From: Poecilobothrus nobilitatus
Lineage: Eukaryota > Arthropoda > Insecta > Diptera > Dolichopodidae
Direction: 5' to 3'
Length of the DNA: 64,000 nucleotides
Assembly (NCBI GenBank): GCA_947095535.1
Contig: OX352773.1
Location: forward strand, 105,911,948 to 105,975,947
The notes under the pieces: model-generated
The model's input: only the letters and a program-made list of their open reading frames with translations
Databases searched by the model: none
Told to the model about the DNA's origin: nothing
Made by a program: the position numbers and the translations under genes
Shown: piece by piece, positions 10,961 to 23,605 of the stretch
How positions within the stretch are numbered: the stretch's first letter is position 1
Layout: every line of letters begins with the position of its first letter

Positions 10961-13447
10961 ACAAAATCCCATGATTTCTAGCTACTCAGCTCCATGGTCA
11001 CCTCAAAAATTGCATTGTCTGAGGAACCAAATTCTTCATGGAAAAAATATGGAAAGTAATTCCATTGCCCATTATAATACCTTTCTTGATATCTGCAATA
11101 GATTTAAAATTCTATCTGATAGTCTATATAAAAATTATATTGACAGAATTAAAGCGCGATTTTATTTAAATCCGCGACGTTTTTTTGATTTTTGAAGAGT
11201 AAACGTAGGACTGATTGTTAAGCATCGGCTTTGCGATACAAAGGAACAACATCCAATAACTCGCAGACTATTTTCAACTTTTTTGCACATTCTTCTCCAA
11301 AACTTACCGGAACGGGGTTTTTGAGCCAAATCAGTGATATTTAAATAACCTAGTTCCTCCATCTGTTTCAAATTTTGACATTTTATTGTCTCACATCTCT
11401 GATATTTTAAATACTATGGAAACTAAAAAACAAGTTGTTGTGATATTTACTGATATCAGTAGCGTTTTCAAGTCTTAGTCTTAGATGGTTATCGTCTTAT
11501 TTGTCATATAGGTAAGATATCATCATAAGATATAGGTATCATACCAAGTCCTTTTTAGATCTTCCCATATCTGCAACTGAAGTTGCAAATTCAGGAATGC
11601 CACAAGGTAGCCTTCTAGTGTCCTTTATTATACCCGTACGATAAGGATCAAGTATATTAAAATTGCTCCTCCGTTTGTAACACCTCGAAATAAGCTAGCT
11701 CGATATACCTTCAAAGGTATGGATCGGATCAGAATTAAATTCTAAGTCAATTAAGCTTTGTCCGTCCATCCGTCAGCAAGATAACTCAAAAACTAGGAAA
11801 GTTAGAGTCTTGAAATTAACACAAAATATTATTACAACAATTTGTAGGTTCCCTATTTTTTTGGTTGAGATCCGACCAAAACTTCGGGTAGTTCTCGAAG
11901 AACTAACTTTTAGATCCCCACATTTTTTTTTTAAATAGAGCCAGGAAATTTTAACTGCTGATATCATATCATATCATAAAAATATTAATTTTATTATTAA
12001 CAACTTTTTTCTGTAGCCCCACCAATTAAGGAGCTACAGCTCCCCAAAGTTCGAAAAAGCCCAATATTTAAATTGTTATAACACAAGTTGTATAAGGTAT
12101 TACTTCAATTTGAAAACGCCAAACGATTACCGCTTTTATTAGATTTAAAAATATATATACAATAAATATAACTAAAATGTTGCAAAATTTTTGATTCCTT
12201 CTATTTTCCAAACGATTTAAGTTAGAAACTTGAAATTTTAAGAGAAGTTAGACCTTTGAAAATAAGTATGTCAGTTTAGAAAATATTTTTAAATCGCCCC
12301 CGTTTTGGAGCTGTATGGGGTCAAAAATAAAAAAATTTCTTATTTTTAATTTATCTGTAACTTGAACACCTGAGCAAAATTTTTTGACGTAATATACAAA
12401 AATTAAAGCTCCAACATTATATTTTTATTTCTATTTACAACTTTTCTTAATAATATAAGGTTACGTTAAAATTGACGAAAGTGTGACTTCATTTTTCTAA
12501 ATTTTTCTAATAAATTAATTTTTTTTTACTCGATAATTTGAAATTGTTGAGGATGGTGCGTAGTACAAAAAAAATTAAATAAATAAAAAATATAACGGTT
12601 ACTTGAAGAATTTATATTTATATGATATTAGTATACATACTTATATAACTCATGTTTATTTACATATCGTAAATGTCATATTACATATTGTATATGTCAT
12701 CGTATATGATGAATGAATGATATATAATACATATGTATAGTATAAATTATTTTACACTTTCCGCTTAGTATTAAATAGTTCTATAGCATATTTGGAAAAG
12801 TTTTGGATTGCCAATCATTATGTGGAAAGTTAGAATCTGCTTTTGAAGAATGTGTAAACATATAGTTTGAATATATGTACAACCCATAGTTCCAGAAATT
12901 ATAAAATTCACCCAAATTATTTTAAAATACTAAAAACTTAAAAAAATAATATTATAAACAGAGTGACAGGCTATGAACATACTAACGGTTCGTACGGGTA
13001 TCTAAGAGTTGACAATGACAACTGTATTCTTCCTCGATTTTCTTAGTGTCGGCCTATGATACTCCCCAATATTTATCCCACTCACGTCTTCTTAATTTTG
13101 CTAATGATACCAAAATCTACAAAACTATAACTTCCACTCGTGATTGTGAGTTGTTTCAATATATCAATCAATTTGGTTCATGGTGCAGGAACAACAATCT
13201 CGAACTGCGTAGCAAAACTCTGCGTAACAAAAAGTTTTTTGATCTCTTTATCACTAAGCAACTTTTCATTACTTACGGAAGGCCAATACTTGAATACTTA
13301 TGCCAAGTATGGTATCCGCATCATGATATAAACATTTTACGTATTGAATCAATCCAAAAAAGATTTCTCCGTTTCACTTCACGCAACCATGCTTGGACTG
13401 ATCCTATACGTCTACCTCCATATGAAGTTCTAGACTTCTTTAATTAA
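10960..13447 (+). pseudogene. Non-LTR retrotransposon remnant 'C' (reverse transcriptase), split by an insertion
   Basis: The first part (10971-11632) covers the linker before RT (LYKNYIDRIKARFYLNP), then broken RT motifs, ending at SGMPQGSLL (the GVPQGS motif). The second part (13046-13447) resumes with LLNFANDTKIYKT (the F-A-D-D box with D changed to N) and ends with the C-terminal RT region YGRPILEYLCQVWYPHHD and IESIQKRFLRF. About 50 residues between residues near NNNLELR and the C-terminal part are deleted. Motif style is that of the jockey superfamily. Several frameshifts are present. The 1.37-kb inverted-repeat element at 11633-12998 separates the parts. Confidence 0.8.
11633..12998. 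mobile_element. Non-autonomous TIR element (1.37 kb) flanked by TA
   Basis: The ends are CCCGTACGA (11633-11641) and TCGTACGGG (12990-12998), perfect inverted repeats flanked on each side by TA (11631-11632, 12999-13000). TA flanks fit Tc1/mariner-type target duplication. The element lies between the GVPQGS and FADD motifs of remnant C, so its outline is confirmed by the interrupted gene. There is no transposase frame. Inside lies a segment of the form GTCCGTCCATCCGTC followed by AACTCAAAAACTAG, a style common in dipteran repeats. Confidence 0.75.
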
Positions 13448-13459
13448 TTTGATTTCCCT

Positions 13460-14615
13460 CTAGTCACGCCGCCTAGTAAAGGATATCATATTCGTTCAGC
13501 AGATTGTTCGCGGCGAAATCAATTTCCCGCGCAATAAAGTAAATGTGGCAAAATTGTAGTGTTACACATCGTCAAAGCACATTTCAATGTTAGTTTATTT
13601 CTAATTCACAAACATCCAATTTTTTCCGAAATTTTAGAACACATGAAATCTGCATGCTAATCTAAATGTAGTTTATCAACAATTAAAACGCCCAGGTATT
13701 TTATCGAATCAACTCCTTCTATTTGTCCACCAGCAATGCGAAAATTTGTAATACAATTAATACGCCTAGGTATTTTATCGAATCAACTCCTTTTATTTGT
13801 CCACCAGCAATTCGAAAATTTATAATACTATCAGAATGATCATTGATTATCAGCAAGCAAGGTTATATTACAGGACTGAACACATAATTTCATATCATTT
13901 ATATGTAACAAAAAACTTAACTCCTAATTTTGCACCTGGGACTCCATTAATAAAATTACTATTTAAAAATTCACCATTTACAACAGTTTTGTTTTCTACA
14001 TGTGAAGAAACTTTTAAACCATTTAAGCTCTGTTCCTCTTATTCCATACTTTTGAAATTTGTTTAGTAATATTTCACGATTTACAGTCTCGACAGCTCTT
14101 TTGAAATCCAGAAAAACAGCGACTATCACCAAAATCTTTCCTTTAGTTCTCCTCCGGTCATACAATACAAAATTCAACGCTGTTTGACATGAATGTCCGT
14201 CCCTGAAACCACTTTGTTTATCGCCTAGAATATTATTACCACTGACATATGTTTCTAGTTGCAAACTCACTACTTTTTCAAGTATTTTTTCGTATATTGG
14301 AAACATATTAATGGGTCTCAAATCTTCTGCCGTTTTCGATCTAGTCGTTTTATGAATAGGCTTAACAACTGATTCTTTCCACATTAAAGGAAAAATACCC
14401 TGATTAAATGATGTATTAATAATATAAGTCAAAACATCACCAAACATGTTGTACGCATCTATTATTAGGTTAGTATTACGTTTGGTGACGTACTTTTTTA
14501 TACCTCTCCACATCGATTTTGAGTCTCCTCCATAGTTTTTGCAGTTTATTTTATATTTATAAATAAAATAAATATTATATTGTTCTTCGTTTTCTTGAGA
14601 GTAAATTATAATCAT
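13460..14615 (-). pseudogene. Non-LTR element 'B': reverse transcriptase
   Basis: The minus strand encodes an RT: WKESVVKPIHKTTRSK, LRPINMFPIYEKILEK, KQSGFRDGHSCQTAL and FLDFKRAVETVN (the F-D-x-A-F box altered), then after a frameshift NGVPGAKLGV (the GVPQGS motif damaged) and near 13690-13760 IKYLGVLI. The Y/F-A-D-D box is lost. The IKYLGVLI segment is duplicated in tandem (see 13690-13835). The match fits I/jockey-type elements. The 3' end is unclear; remnant C abuts it tail to tail at about 13450. Confidence 0.8.
13690..13835. repeat. 75-bp tandem duplication inside the B reverse transcriptase
   Basis: Two near-identical copies (starting about 13685 and 13760) carry CCAGGTATTTTATCGAATCA or CTAGGTATTTTATCGAATCA, followed by TATTTGTCCACCAGCAAT. 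They repeat the codons for GVDSIKYLGV. Confidence 0.75.
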
Positions 14616-14869
14616 TTCTTATTCTCTTATAGCTATTCCAAAGAATCTCATAATTGGTTAGTGAAGCTCTTTGCTAAACTAAAATTTTTCTATTATTCAA
14701 TAATCTTAATTCTTCGTTAAACCACTCTTGAGAACAATTTTCTTTACAAATAAATTCATTGCCTTATTTAAAATATTTTTGAACAAATTGCCACATTAAC
14801 TTAATATCATTAATTGAGCATAAACTTAAAAAAAATTCCGCTTATAAAAAATTTTCTAGAATTTCTTTA

Positions 14870-15639
14870 TTTACTTTAAGGTACTTAATTTCGACATGTT
14901 TGAACTCCAGTTTTTCCATTCCACACATTTTAATTTCAATTGTTTGATGACTGAAATAGAACAATCTACTCTGGCATTGGTAAGTATTCGTTGAATTTCT
15001 TCTAAGCTAGTAATGGCATAGTCTATGAGTATAAAAGTATTATTTGTTACTCTAATTGGAAAGTTTACAATTTGATGTAAACCTACTGTATCTAAACTTC
15101 TTTTGATGCATAGTTTGTCATTATTTCTCGAAACCAATTAACATTAAAATCACCAAAGTACATCTTTATTGGACGTCACAATATTTTCATCTAGCCAAAT
15201 TTCCAGTATGTCTGAAAATTCGTTAATACCAAATTGACTTGCAGACTCATACAAGACGCTAAAAAACCAAAACTCGCCATTAAGTTTTACTTGAATCTGC
15301 ATAATCCAAAGTTTATTGTTATAAATGTAACATTTATCAGACAAAACTAAACAGAATTTTTAACATAAATCATTACTCCTCCAGCATGATACGAACGAGA
15401 ATTGCATTTATATACATTATAACTTTCTAAAGAAATTTCATTATTCTCAATGCTGTCGGTTAAATGTGTTTCGCTAATAAATATCAAGTCGAAATGGTTA
15501 TTTATTACTATTCACAATTTCTAACGCTGGAAAATTTCCTGTTATACAATGTACGTTGAAATAAATACAGTTTAAGGATTTATTACCATTTTCGGAGCAC
15601 TTAAGAAATTTTGTTGTTTTTCAATTCTTCTTAACAAAG
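14870..15639 (-). pseudogene. Non-LTR element 'B': APE-type endonuclease
   Basis: Frames on the minus strand give, in order, SETHL (15455-15475), HAGGVMIYVKN (about 15370-15400), a VLYESAS run, GDFNVNWF (about 15128-15150) and a final block with NFPIRVTNNTFILIDY (14990-15070). These are the motifs of apurinic-endonuclease domains that nick the target in non-LTR elements. At least two frameshifts break the frame. It lies directly 5' of the B reverse transcriptase and 3' of its ORF1, the usual order. Confidence 0.72.
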
Positions 15640-16365
15640 ATGACAGGTTTTATCATAAAATTTGTGAGAAGCATAAAGATTTAGGTTTAAAGTATTACTA
15701 GCTCTACATTTTCCGCAGTACACTTTTACAACTTGTGGTTAAATGCCAGACATTTATGACACCTTCTAATATCATAGGATTCATACACCTTGCAGATATC
15801 CCATCCAATCTTAAGTCTCGCTAATAACATTATATTTTTAAAATCCTCAATCTGTCTATTTTATTTTTGTATGATTTTAAAAATCTGATACCATTTTCTT
15901 CAATAATTGTTTTGGGCTTTCAATTTCTTTATTAGTTCATCCTCTTCGTAATTTTCTGACATGCCAACAATAAGTATTTTGAATTCTTTTCTTTGGGAAT
16001 AACAATATCATAATCTTTTAATTTTTCTTCTACTTGATTCTGTTACTAATTTGGCATCATAGTCTATTAAATTATAGCAGCTGGTATGAAAAACTCTTCC
16101 ACAAACTCCGTTGCAATTAATCTGTGATCTAGTTCTTATATTTTTTTCACATTTTCCGTAATTCATTTTGCACATCAAATTGCCGTCAAAAAATTAAAAA
16201 ATAACATAGTTGACTCTGCCAAAGTTCTAGATTTAAAATTTATTTCCAACTTACTTGTGCTCAGCTCAAGTTTTTCCACGATATATACAATTATACTTTT
16301 CCATAGAAATTTTAATAAATTTTTTAAGTTAATTTTATAAGTTATAAAAAAAAGAATCATTAAGT
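15640..16365 (-). pseudogene. Non-LTR element 'B': ORF1 with PHD-like and CCHC fingers, copy 1
   Basis: On the minus strand a PHD-like block reads CNGVCGRVFHTSCYNLI (about 16058-16110). A CCHC knuckle follows with RCHKCLAFNHKL and a later C (about 15715-15770). A second knuckle is cut by a 50-bp deletion present only in this copy. ORF1 proteins of this kind bind element RNA. Several stops are present. The 5' end near 16365 meets AT-rich DNA. The same sequence recurs in the second duplication unit at 19575-20350. Confidence 0.68.
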
Positions 16366-18540
16366 AAACCGCGTTTTCATAAAGAAATTCATAGAAATAT
16401 CCATTAAGTAAATCGCATTTTCATTCATTGACAATGGAATAAAGTAGTGACATATCTACAAAAAATGACTAATCCTGTACTTGAACTAGGTATAGATCAA
16501 TATCTATTTTTATTACATGTTTTAATTTATTTAATGTTTTATTTCCCCTAAATTAATTTTTCCGGATCTTTTTAAATACATAAACTTAGTGTGCTGTTCA
16601 CGTAGAATTTTCACAGCCTATCTTAATACATTAGTTAAAAAGAGAGAAAAAGAGCCGGGAAATAGTCGTGAAAATTTCATGGGGCAATTTTCATTTTTAG
16701 GTACGCAGTTCACGCGGAAAAAGATTTTATTTTTCACGGCCAGGTTGTACTACAAGAAGACATTTTTCGCACAGTTTTTCACGCTTGGGCATATAAATTG
16801 TCGTGAAATTTGACAATCCAAGGTGAAATTTGACAATTCAAGCTACGTCATATCTAAAATAAAACAATTTAAAAAAAACAATAGCTAAGGTAAACACATA
16901 ATTGCAATTTTTTAAATAAAATAAATTAAAAATTATATTTTTTACAAGATATATAATTTGGTTTTTTTCAAAATAATTTAAAATGCCATCTTAGAAATCT
17001 GGAAATAAGACAAAAACTAGTTTTTTTTCAATTTGGTCCTAAGGGAGTATTAAAGTTCCATCTTCTTTATGTCTTTCAGTAAAAAGAAATTTTTTAAATT
17101 GTAAATTTTCATTCATAAATATACCTTTTAAAAAATATCTTCCAAATACTTTTCAACAAAAACAAGTTATTTAAACTAAAACAATAAAACAAACATTGAT
17201 TCAATACGGCGATATAAAATGCTAGAAAAAACTCATAATTTTATTTTACTAAAAATATGTAGATTAGATTTTCCTACATTTACAAGCATAAGAAAACAAA
17301 AAACTCTTTATGAAATGTGATTTTCCGAAGCGTTTTCTCAAAATACATTTAAAATTTGCACAAAAACATTTACGTGTTTCGAAATCCAGGTCTTTTACAA
17401 ATTAATGTAGGTTATGATGTAAGGCCTTTTAAAAATAGATTATACTTACATACAATATTAAATAATTAAATTTTAAACTGCAATACATTTTAAAGTTTTA
17501 GACACAAATTAGTAAATTAGAATTTTACAGAGGCCCCTGTGTTAATGTGTACTCAAATTCTATGCTGAATCCCAAGTCATATAATAGACAGTTTCAGTTT
17601 AGGAAAATAGAATTTATGGAAAAAGTACAATCCGTAAACAATCAGAAAGCAAAACCAAACTCGTCAAAACACTAACTGAAAGTATTTTTAAAATAACGCC
17701 AAAACAGAATTAAATTGTATACAGAGCCGTAGTTGATGTACGTATATTTAGATTATTTGGTATTGTGAGTGAGGACTATTATTTCTATTTATTTATCGGT
17801 AAGGTACGTGGGGAAAATCGGTTATCGGTAAGGTACGTGGGGAAAACAGAATATGTATCAGTACAACATTTGGAAAATGCACAAACAAAGTTTGGAGCAA
17901 AATTCAGTTAAAATTTTTTATAGGCCACGTTGTCTGTAACAATATTGCTGTTATTCATTTTACATTGTCCTAATGTAAAAAATTTTAAATCTGAAAAAGT
18001 CCTTATATTTGGCATACAATCCTTGATTAAGATTGTACATTATGAGATTGGAAGATTGGAGGGCGAGAAAACCGTACAAATATTACCACAATTGTACAAA
18101 TGGAAAGTGCATTGACATACAAAATATCTAAAAATAAAAAATTATTCAAATTTAATTTTGGTTATAGGAACTGCTGCATACTAAAATTTAAGTACTTATA
18201 TGAGAAGAAATTTAATTCAAAAAGAAATACAATTAGAAAAGTTTTTTAATCGCTTCAAATAATATACAAACATTCATACATAAATGCAACAATTTAATTG
18301 AAAATTACTAAACCAAGACAATTTTGAATTTTAAAGAGCCTCTGCCCGCTGGTCATATATAAGTACATACTTAGATACATATTGATTATTAATATCAGAT
18401 CAATATCATTCATCATTATTTAAAATTTCAATACATATTGTGATAAATGATGATTTTTATCAATTTTTAAATTTTTTTCTTTATACATGCATAAGTTAAA
18501 GTACATTACATACATGTAGCCGAAGAATAGTTAAGCCGTT
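16366..18540. other. AT-rich non-coding part of duplication unit 1 (also 20350-22530)
   Basis: No gene is recognised. The segment 16580-16860 (second copy 20570-20850) is less AT-rich. It contains repeated and inverted TTCACG/CGTGAAA words (GTTCACG, TTCACGGCC, TTTTTCACGC, CGTGAAATTTGAC), suggesting a structured or dyad-rich element. Frames of about 60-75 codons occur on either strand but differ between the two copies and look accidental. Confidence 0.55.
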
Positions 18541-19012
18541 GAGGTCGAGTCGAGACTCGAGAGGAAAAAAAAATACACAATTTTAAAGAGAGCAAATAAG
18601 AATGTATTTTATAATTTTGTGCTTTTTTTGCTATTCCGTTGTGTACGTTTTGTATTTACCACCGACTATTGTAAGTATCATACTACTGTAATGTAAATAT
18701 GAAATGTGTTGTTTGTTTTATTATTAATATTATGTATAGGTTTTATAGTAAAAAAACTGTAAAAAATATGTAGTTACTGATGTTCAAAACTTAAAAAAGA
18801 ATTCATAATACCTAGTGTGGCCTTTGGCAGTAGCAAGGACCGGACATCTAGAACCGAATCGGACCCGCCGAAGTTATTAGGAGCATGTAGCAACGATCTT
18901 AGATTTTGAAGACTGTATTATATTGGAAAGATGTAGTGTTATGAAATTATCAAAAATATCCTATAGCATGTAGTGAATGTTTATGGTTTTGCGATAAATT
19001 AAAAAATGTTAA
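18540..19012. repeat. Dispersed flank repeat adjoining non-LTR A 3' ends (also 22520-23017, 24045-24124, 57770-57900)
   Basis: The block with GGAAAGATGTAGTGTTATGA, TATCAAAAATATCCTATAG and GTGAATGTTTATGGTTTTG directly precedes the A-copy poly(T) at 19.0, 23.0 and 24.1 kb. It is found inverted at 57770-57900 together with GGAGCATG and GATCGTTG words. The three copies at 18.5-24.1 kb come from the tandem duplications; the fourth is an independent member of the family. The identity of the element is unknown. Confidence 0.65.
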
Positions 19013-19562
19013 ATTTTTCTTTTGTTTTTACGAGGCTTGGTCGAAAACTCGAAAGTCACCAGAAGAACCCCATCTGCTTCTTCAGGGTAGTGTAAAACCA
19101 AACTTTCGGATGGAACCTTTAATACAAATGTACAGTTTGGTTTTGGGGATAGGAATGTGGGAAGGATAATTGGGGAAATTGGAATTAGGAAATTTGGATT
19201 ATGGGATTATGAAATCAACTCTGTTGACTTTACCCCATTTTTGAATTTTTGCTAAATCGTTATTTAGCTCACTAATAGTGAAATTTTTTGCTGTGATATT
19301 AATCTGGTGATTAGTGTTACAGCGACTATGAAATTCATAGGAAGCTACAAGGTTGCTGTCGTCTGCGAAACTATGGATCGGATTGGAGGTTAATGAAAGT
19401 AGGTCATTGATAAATATTAAGAAAAGAGTGGGGGATAAAACTTATCCTTGAGGAACACCAGCATTTATTTTGAATTTATCAGATGAATATCCATCGACCA
19501 CTACACGAATCGTACGATTCGAAAGGAAATCTCCAATCCATTTTAGAAAGACCCTACCAATT
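19013..19562 (-). mobile_element. Non-LTR family A, copy 1 (truncated)
   Basis: This holds the 3' end (poly(T) on the plus strand, then ACGAGGCTTGGTCGAAAACT), the 3' UTR and then the RT segment from NNDLA back to the DGYSSDKF region. The C-terminal RT region is missing: the 3' UTR joins directly to GAAATCAACTCTGTTGAC. It is cut at 19562 by the tandem-duplication junction. Confidence 0.8.
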
Positions 19563-22500
19563 CTTCTTACCAAAGATGACAGGTTTTATCATAAAATTTG
19601 TAAGAAGCATAAAAATTTAGGTTTAAAGTATTATTAGCTCTAATACAATTAGCACATTAAATCTTTACTAAATGTTCTCCTCCACATTTAATAGAAATAA
19701 CATTTTCCGCAGTACACTTTTACAACTTGTGGTTAAATGCCAGACATTTATGACACCTTCTAATATCATAGGATTCATACACCTTGCAGATATCCCATCC
19801 AATCTTAAGTCTCGCTAATAACATTATATTTTTAAAATCCTCAATCTGTCTATTTTATTTTTGTATGATTTTAAAAATCTGATACCATTTTCTTCAATAA
19901 TTGTTTTGGGCTTTCAACTTCTTTATTAGTTCATCCTCTTCGTAATTTTCCGACATGTCAACAATAAGTATTTTGAATTCTTTTCTTTGGGAATAACAAT
20001 ATCATAATCTTTTAATTTTTCTTCTACTTGATTCTGTTACTAATTTGGCATCATAGTCTATTAAATTATAGCATCTGGTATGAAAAACTCTTCCACAAAC
20101 TCCGTTGCAATTAATCTGTGATCTAGTTCTTATATTTTTTTCACATTTTCCGTAATTCATTTTGCACATCAAATTGCCGTCAAAAAAATAAAATATAACA
20201 TAGTTGACTCTGCCAAAGTTCTAGATCAAAAATTTATTTCCAACTTACTTGTGCTCAGCTCAAGTTTTTCCACGATATATACAATTATACTTTTCCATAG
20301 AAATTTTAATAAATTTTTTAAGTTAATTTTATAAGTTATAAAAAAAAGAATCATTAAGTAAACCGCGTTTTCATAAAGAAATTCATAGAAATATCATTAA
20401 GTAAATCGCATTTTCATTCATTGACAATGGAATAAAGTAGTGATATATCTACAAAAAATGACTAATCCTGTACATGAAATAGGTATAGATCAATATCTAT
20501 TTTTATTACATGTTTTAATTTATTTAATGTTTTATTTCCCCTAAATTAATTTTTCCGGATCTTTTTAAATACATAAACTTAGTGTGCTGTTCACGTAGAA
20601 TTTTCACAGCCTATCTTAATACATTAGTTAAAAAGAGAGAGAAAGAGCCGGGAAATAGTCGTGAAAATTTCATGGGGCAATTTTCATTTTTAGGTACGCA
20701 GTTCACGCGGAAAAAAATTTTATTTTTCACGGCCAGGTTGTAGTACAAGAAGACATTTTTCACACTGTTTTTCACGCTTGGGCGTATAAATTGTCGTGAA
20801 ATTTGACAATCCAAGGTGAAATTTGACAATTCAAGCTACGTCATATCTAAAATAAAACAATTTAAAAAAAACAATAGCTAAGGTAAACACATAATTGCAA
20901 TTTTTTAAATAAAATAAATTAAAAATTATAATTTTTACAAGATATATAATTTGGTTTTTTTTCAAAATAATTTAAAATGCCATCTTAGAAATCTGGAAAT
21001 AAGACAAAAACTAGTTTTTTTTCAATTTGGTCCTAAGGGAGTATTAAAGTTCCATCTTTTTTATGTCTTTTAAAAATGTCTAAAAAGAAATTTTTTAAAT
21101 TGTAAATTTTCATTCATAAATATACCTTTTAAAAACTATCTTCCAAATACTTTTCAACAAAAACAAGTTATTTAAACTAAAACACTAAAACAAACATTGA
21201 TTTAATACGGCGATATAAAATGCTAGAAAAAACTCATAATTTTATTTTACTAAAAATATGTAGATTAGATTTTCCTACATTTACAAGCATAAGAAAACAA
21301 AAAACTCTTTATGAAATGTGATTTTCCGAAGCGTTTTCTCAAAATACATTTAAAATTTGCACAAAAACATTTACGTGTTTCGAAATCCAGGTCTTTTACA
21401 AATTAATGTAGGTTATGATGTAAGGCCTTTTAAAAATAGATTATACTTACATAAAATATTAAATAATTAAATTTTAAACTGCAATACATTTTAAAGTTTT
21501 AGACACAAATTAGTAAATTAGAATTTTACTAGAGGCCGCTGTGTTAATGTGTACTCAAATTCTATGTTGAATCCCAAGTCATATAATAGACAGTTTCAGG
21601 TTAGTAAAATAGAATTTATGGAAAAAGTACAATCCGTAAAAAATCAGAAAGTAAAACCAAACTCGTCAAAACACTAACTGAAATTATTTTTAAAATAACG
21701 CCAAAACAGAATTAAATTGTATAAAGAGCCGTAGTTGATGTACGTATATTTAGATTATTTGGTATTGTGAGTGAGGACTATTATGTCTATTTATTTATCG
21801 GTAAGGCACGTGGTGAAAATCGGTTATCGGTAAGGTACGTGGGGAAAACAGAATATGTATCAGTACAACATTTGCAAAATGCACAAACACAGTTTGGAGC
21901 AAAATTCAGTTAAAAGTTTTTATAGGCCACGTTGTCTGTAACAATATTGCTGTTATTCATTTTACATTGTCCTAATGTAAAAAATTTTAAATCTGAAAAA
22001 GTCCTTATATTTGGCATACAATCCTTGATTAAGATTGTACATTATGAGATTGAAAGATTGGAGGGCGAGAAAACCGTACAAATATTACCACAATTGTACA
22101 AATGGGAAGTGCATTGACATACAAAATATCTAAAAATAAAAAATTATTCAAATTTAATTTTGGTTATAGGAACTGCTGCATACTAAAATTTAAGTACTTA
22201 TATGAGAAGAAATTTAATTTAAAAAGAAATACAATTAGAAAAGTTTTTTAATCGCTTCAAATAATATACAAACATTCATACATAAATGCAACAATTTAAT
22301 TGAAAATTACTAAACCAAGACAGTTTTGAATTTTAAAGAGACTCTGCCCGCTGGTCATATATAAGTACATACTTAGATACATATTGATTATTAATATCAG
22401 ATCAATATCATTCATCATTATTTAAAATTTCAATACATATTGTGATAAATGATGATTTTTATCAATTTTTAAATTTTTTTCTTTATACATGCATAAGTTA

Positions 22501-23605
22501 AAGTACATTACATACATGTAGCCGAAGAATAGTTAAGCCGTTGAGGTCGAGTCGAGACTCGAGAGGAAAAAAAAATACACAATTTTAAAGAGAGCAAATA
22601 AGAATGTATTTTATAATTTTGTGCTTTTTTTGCTATTCCGTTGTGTACGTTTTGTATTTACCACCGACTATTGTAAGTATCATACTACTGTAATGTAAAT
22701 ATGAAATATGTTGTTTGTTTTATTATTAATATTATGTATAGGTTTTATAGTAGAAAAATTGTAAAAAATATGTAGTTACAGATGTTCAAAACTTAAAAAA
22801 GAATTCATAATACCTAGTGTGGCCTTTGGCAGTAGCAAGGACCGGACCTCTAGAACCGAATCGGACCCGCCGAAGTTATTAGGAGCATGTATCACCGATC
22901 TTAGATTTTGAAGACTGTATTATATTGGAAAGATGTAGTGTTATGAAATTATCAAAAATATCCTATAGTGTGTAGTGAATGTTTATGATTTTGCGATAAA
23001 AATTAAAAAATGTTAATTAAATTTTTTTTTTTATTTTTACGAGGGTTGGTGGAAAACTCGAAAGTCACCAGAAGAACCACATGTGCTTCCTCAGGGTAGT
23101 GTTGAACTTTAACCAACCAAAACCACCCTCCTTTTAAAACCAAACTTTAGGATGGAACCTTTAATACAAATGTACAGTTTGGTTTTGGGGATAGGAATGT
23201 GAGAAGGATAATTGGGGAAATTGGAATTAGGAAATTTGGATTATGGGATTATGAAATCAACTCTGTTGACTTCACCCCATTTTTGAATTTATGCTAAATC
23301 GTTATTTAGCTCACTAATAGTGAAATTTTTTGCTGTTATATTAATCTGGTGATTAGTGTTACAGCGACTATGAAATTCATAGGAAGCTACAAGGTTGCTG
23401 TCGTCTGCGAAACTATGGATCGGATTGGAGGTTAATGAAAGTAGGTCATTGATAAATATTAAGAAAAGAGTGGGGGATAAAACTGATCCTTGAGGAACAC
23501 CAGCATTTATTTTGAATTTATCAGATGAATACCCATCGACCACTACACGAATCGTACGATTCGAAAGGAAATCTCCAATCTATTTTAGAAAGACGCCACC
23601 TAGAC
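19563..23605 (+). repeat. 4-kb tandem duplication, unit 2
   Basis: This is the direct repeat of unit 1, with the same internal order. The junction at 19562 joins the middle of non-LTR A (ending ACCCTACC) to B ORF1 (AATTCTTCTTA). A few shared bases at the joint suggest unequal exchange or microhomology-based duplication. Confidence 0.88.
19575..20350 (-). pseudogene. Non-LTR element 'B': ORF1 copy 2
   Basis: This is the copy of 15640-16365 within unit 2. It keeps the 50 bases missing from copy 1, which complete the second zinc knuckle region (CGGEHLVKI with CANC and a final CHL block around 19590-19700). The PHD-like block is at about 20050-20100. The copy is stop-ridden like copy 1, so the decay mostly predates the duplication. 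Confidence 0.65.

Larger units (their letters stand above)
15622..19562 (+). repeat. 4-kb tandem duplication, unit 1
   Basis: The unit begins at TTCTTCTTAACAAAGATGAC (15627) and the next begins at TTCTTCTTACCAAAGATGAC (about 19564). It includes B ORF1, AT-rich DNA, the 18.54-19.01 kb repeat and a fragment of non-LTR A. By eye the two units are more than 95% identical. Differences include a 50-bp gap at 15700 and a 36-bp gap at 19098 in unit 1. Confidence 0.88.

Noticed and set aside
16589..16813. Plus-strand 74-codon ORF and its minus-strand counterpart at 20611-20829
   Set aside because: The two duplicated copies do not keep the same frame open, so neither looks like a gene.
17930..18115. 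61-codon ORF conserved at 21932-22117
   Set aside because: Conservation is explained by the recent 4-kb duplication; no family likeness.
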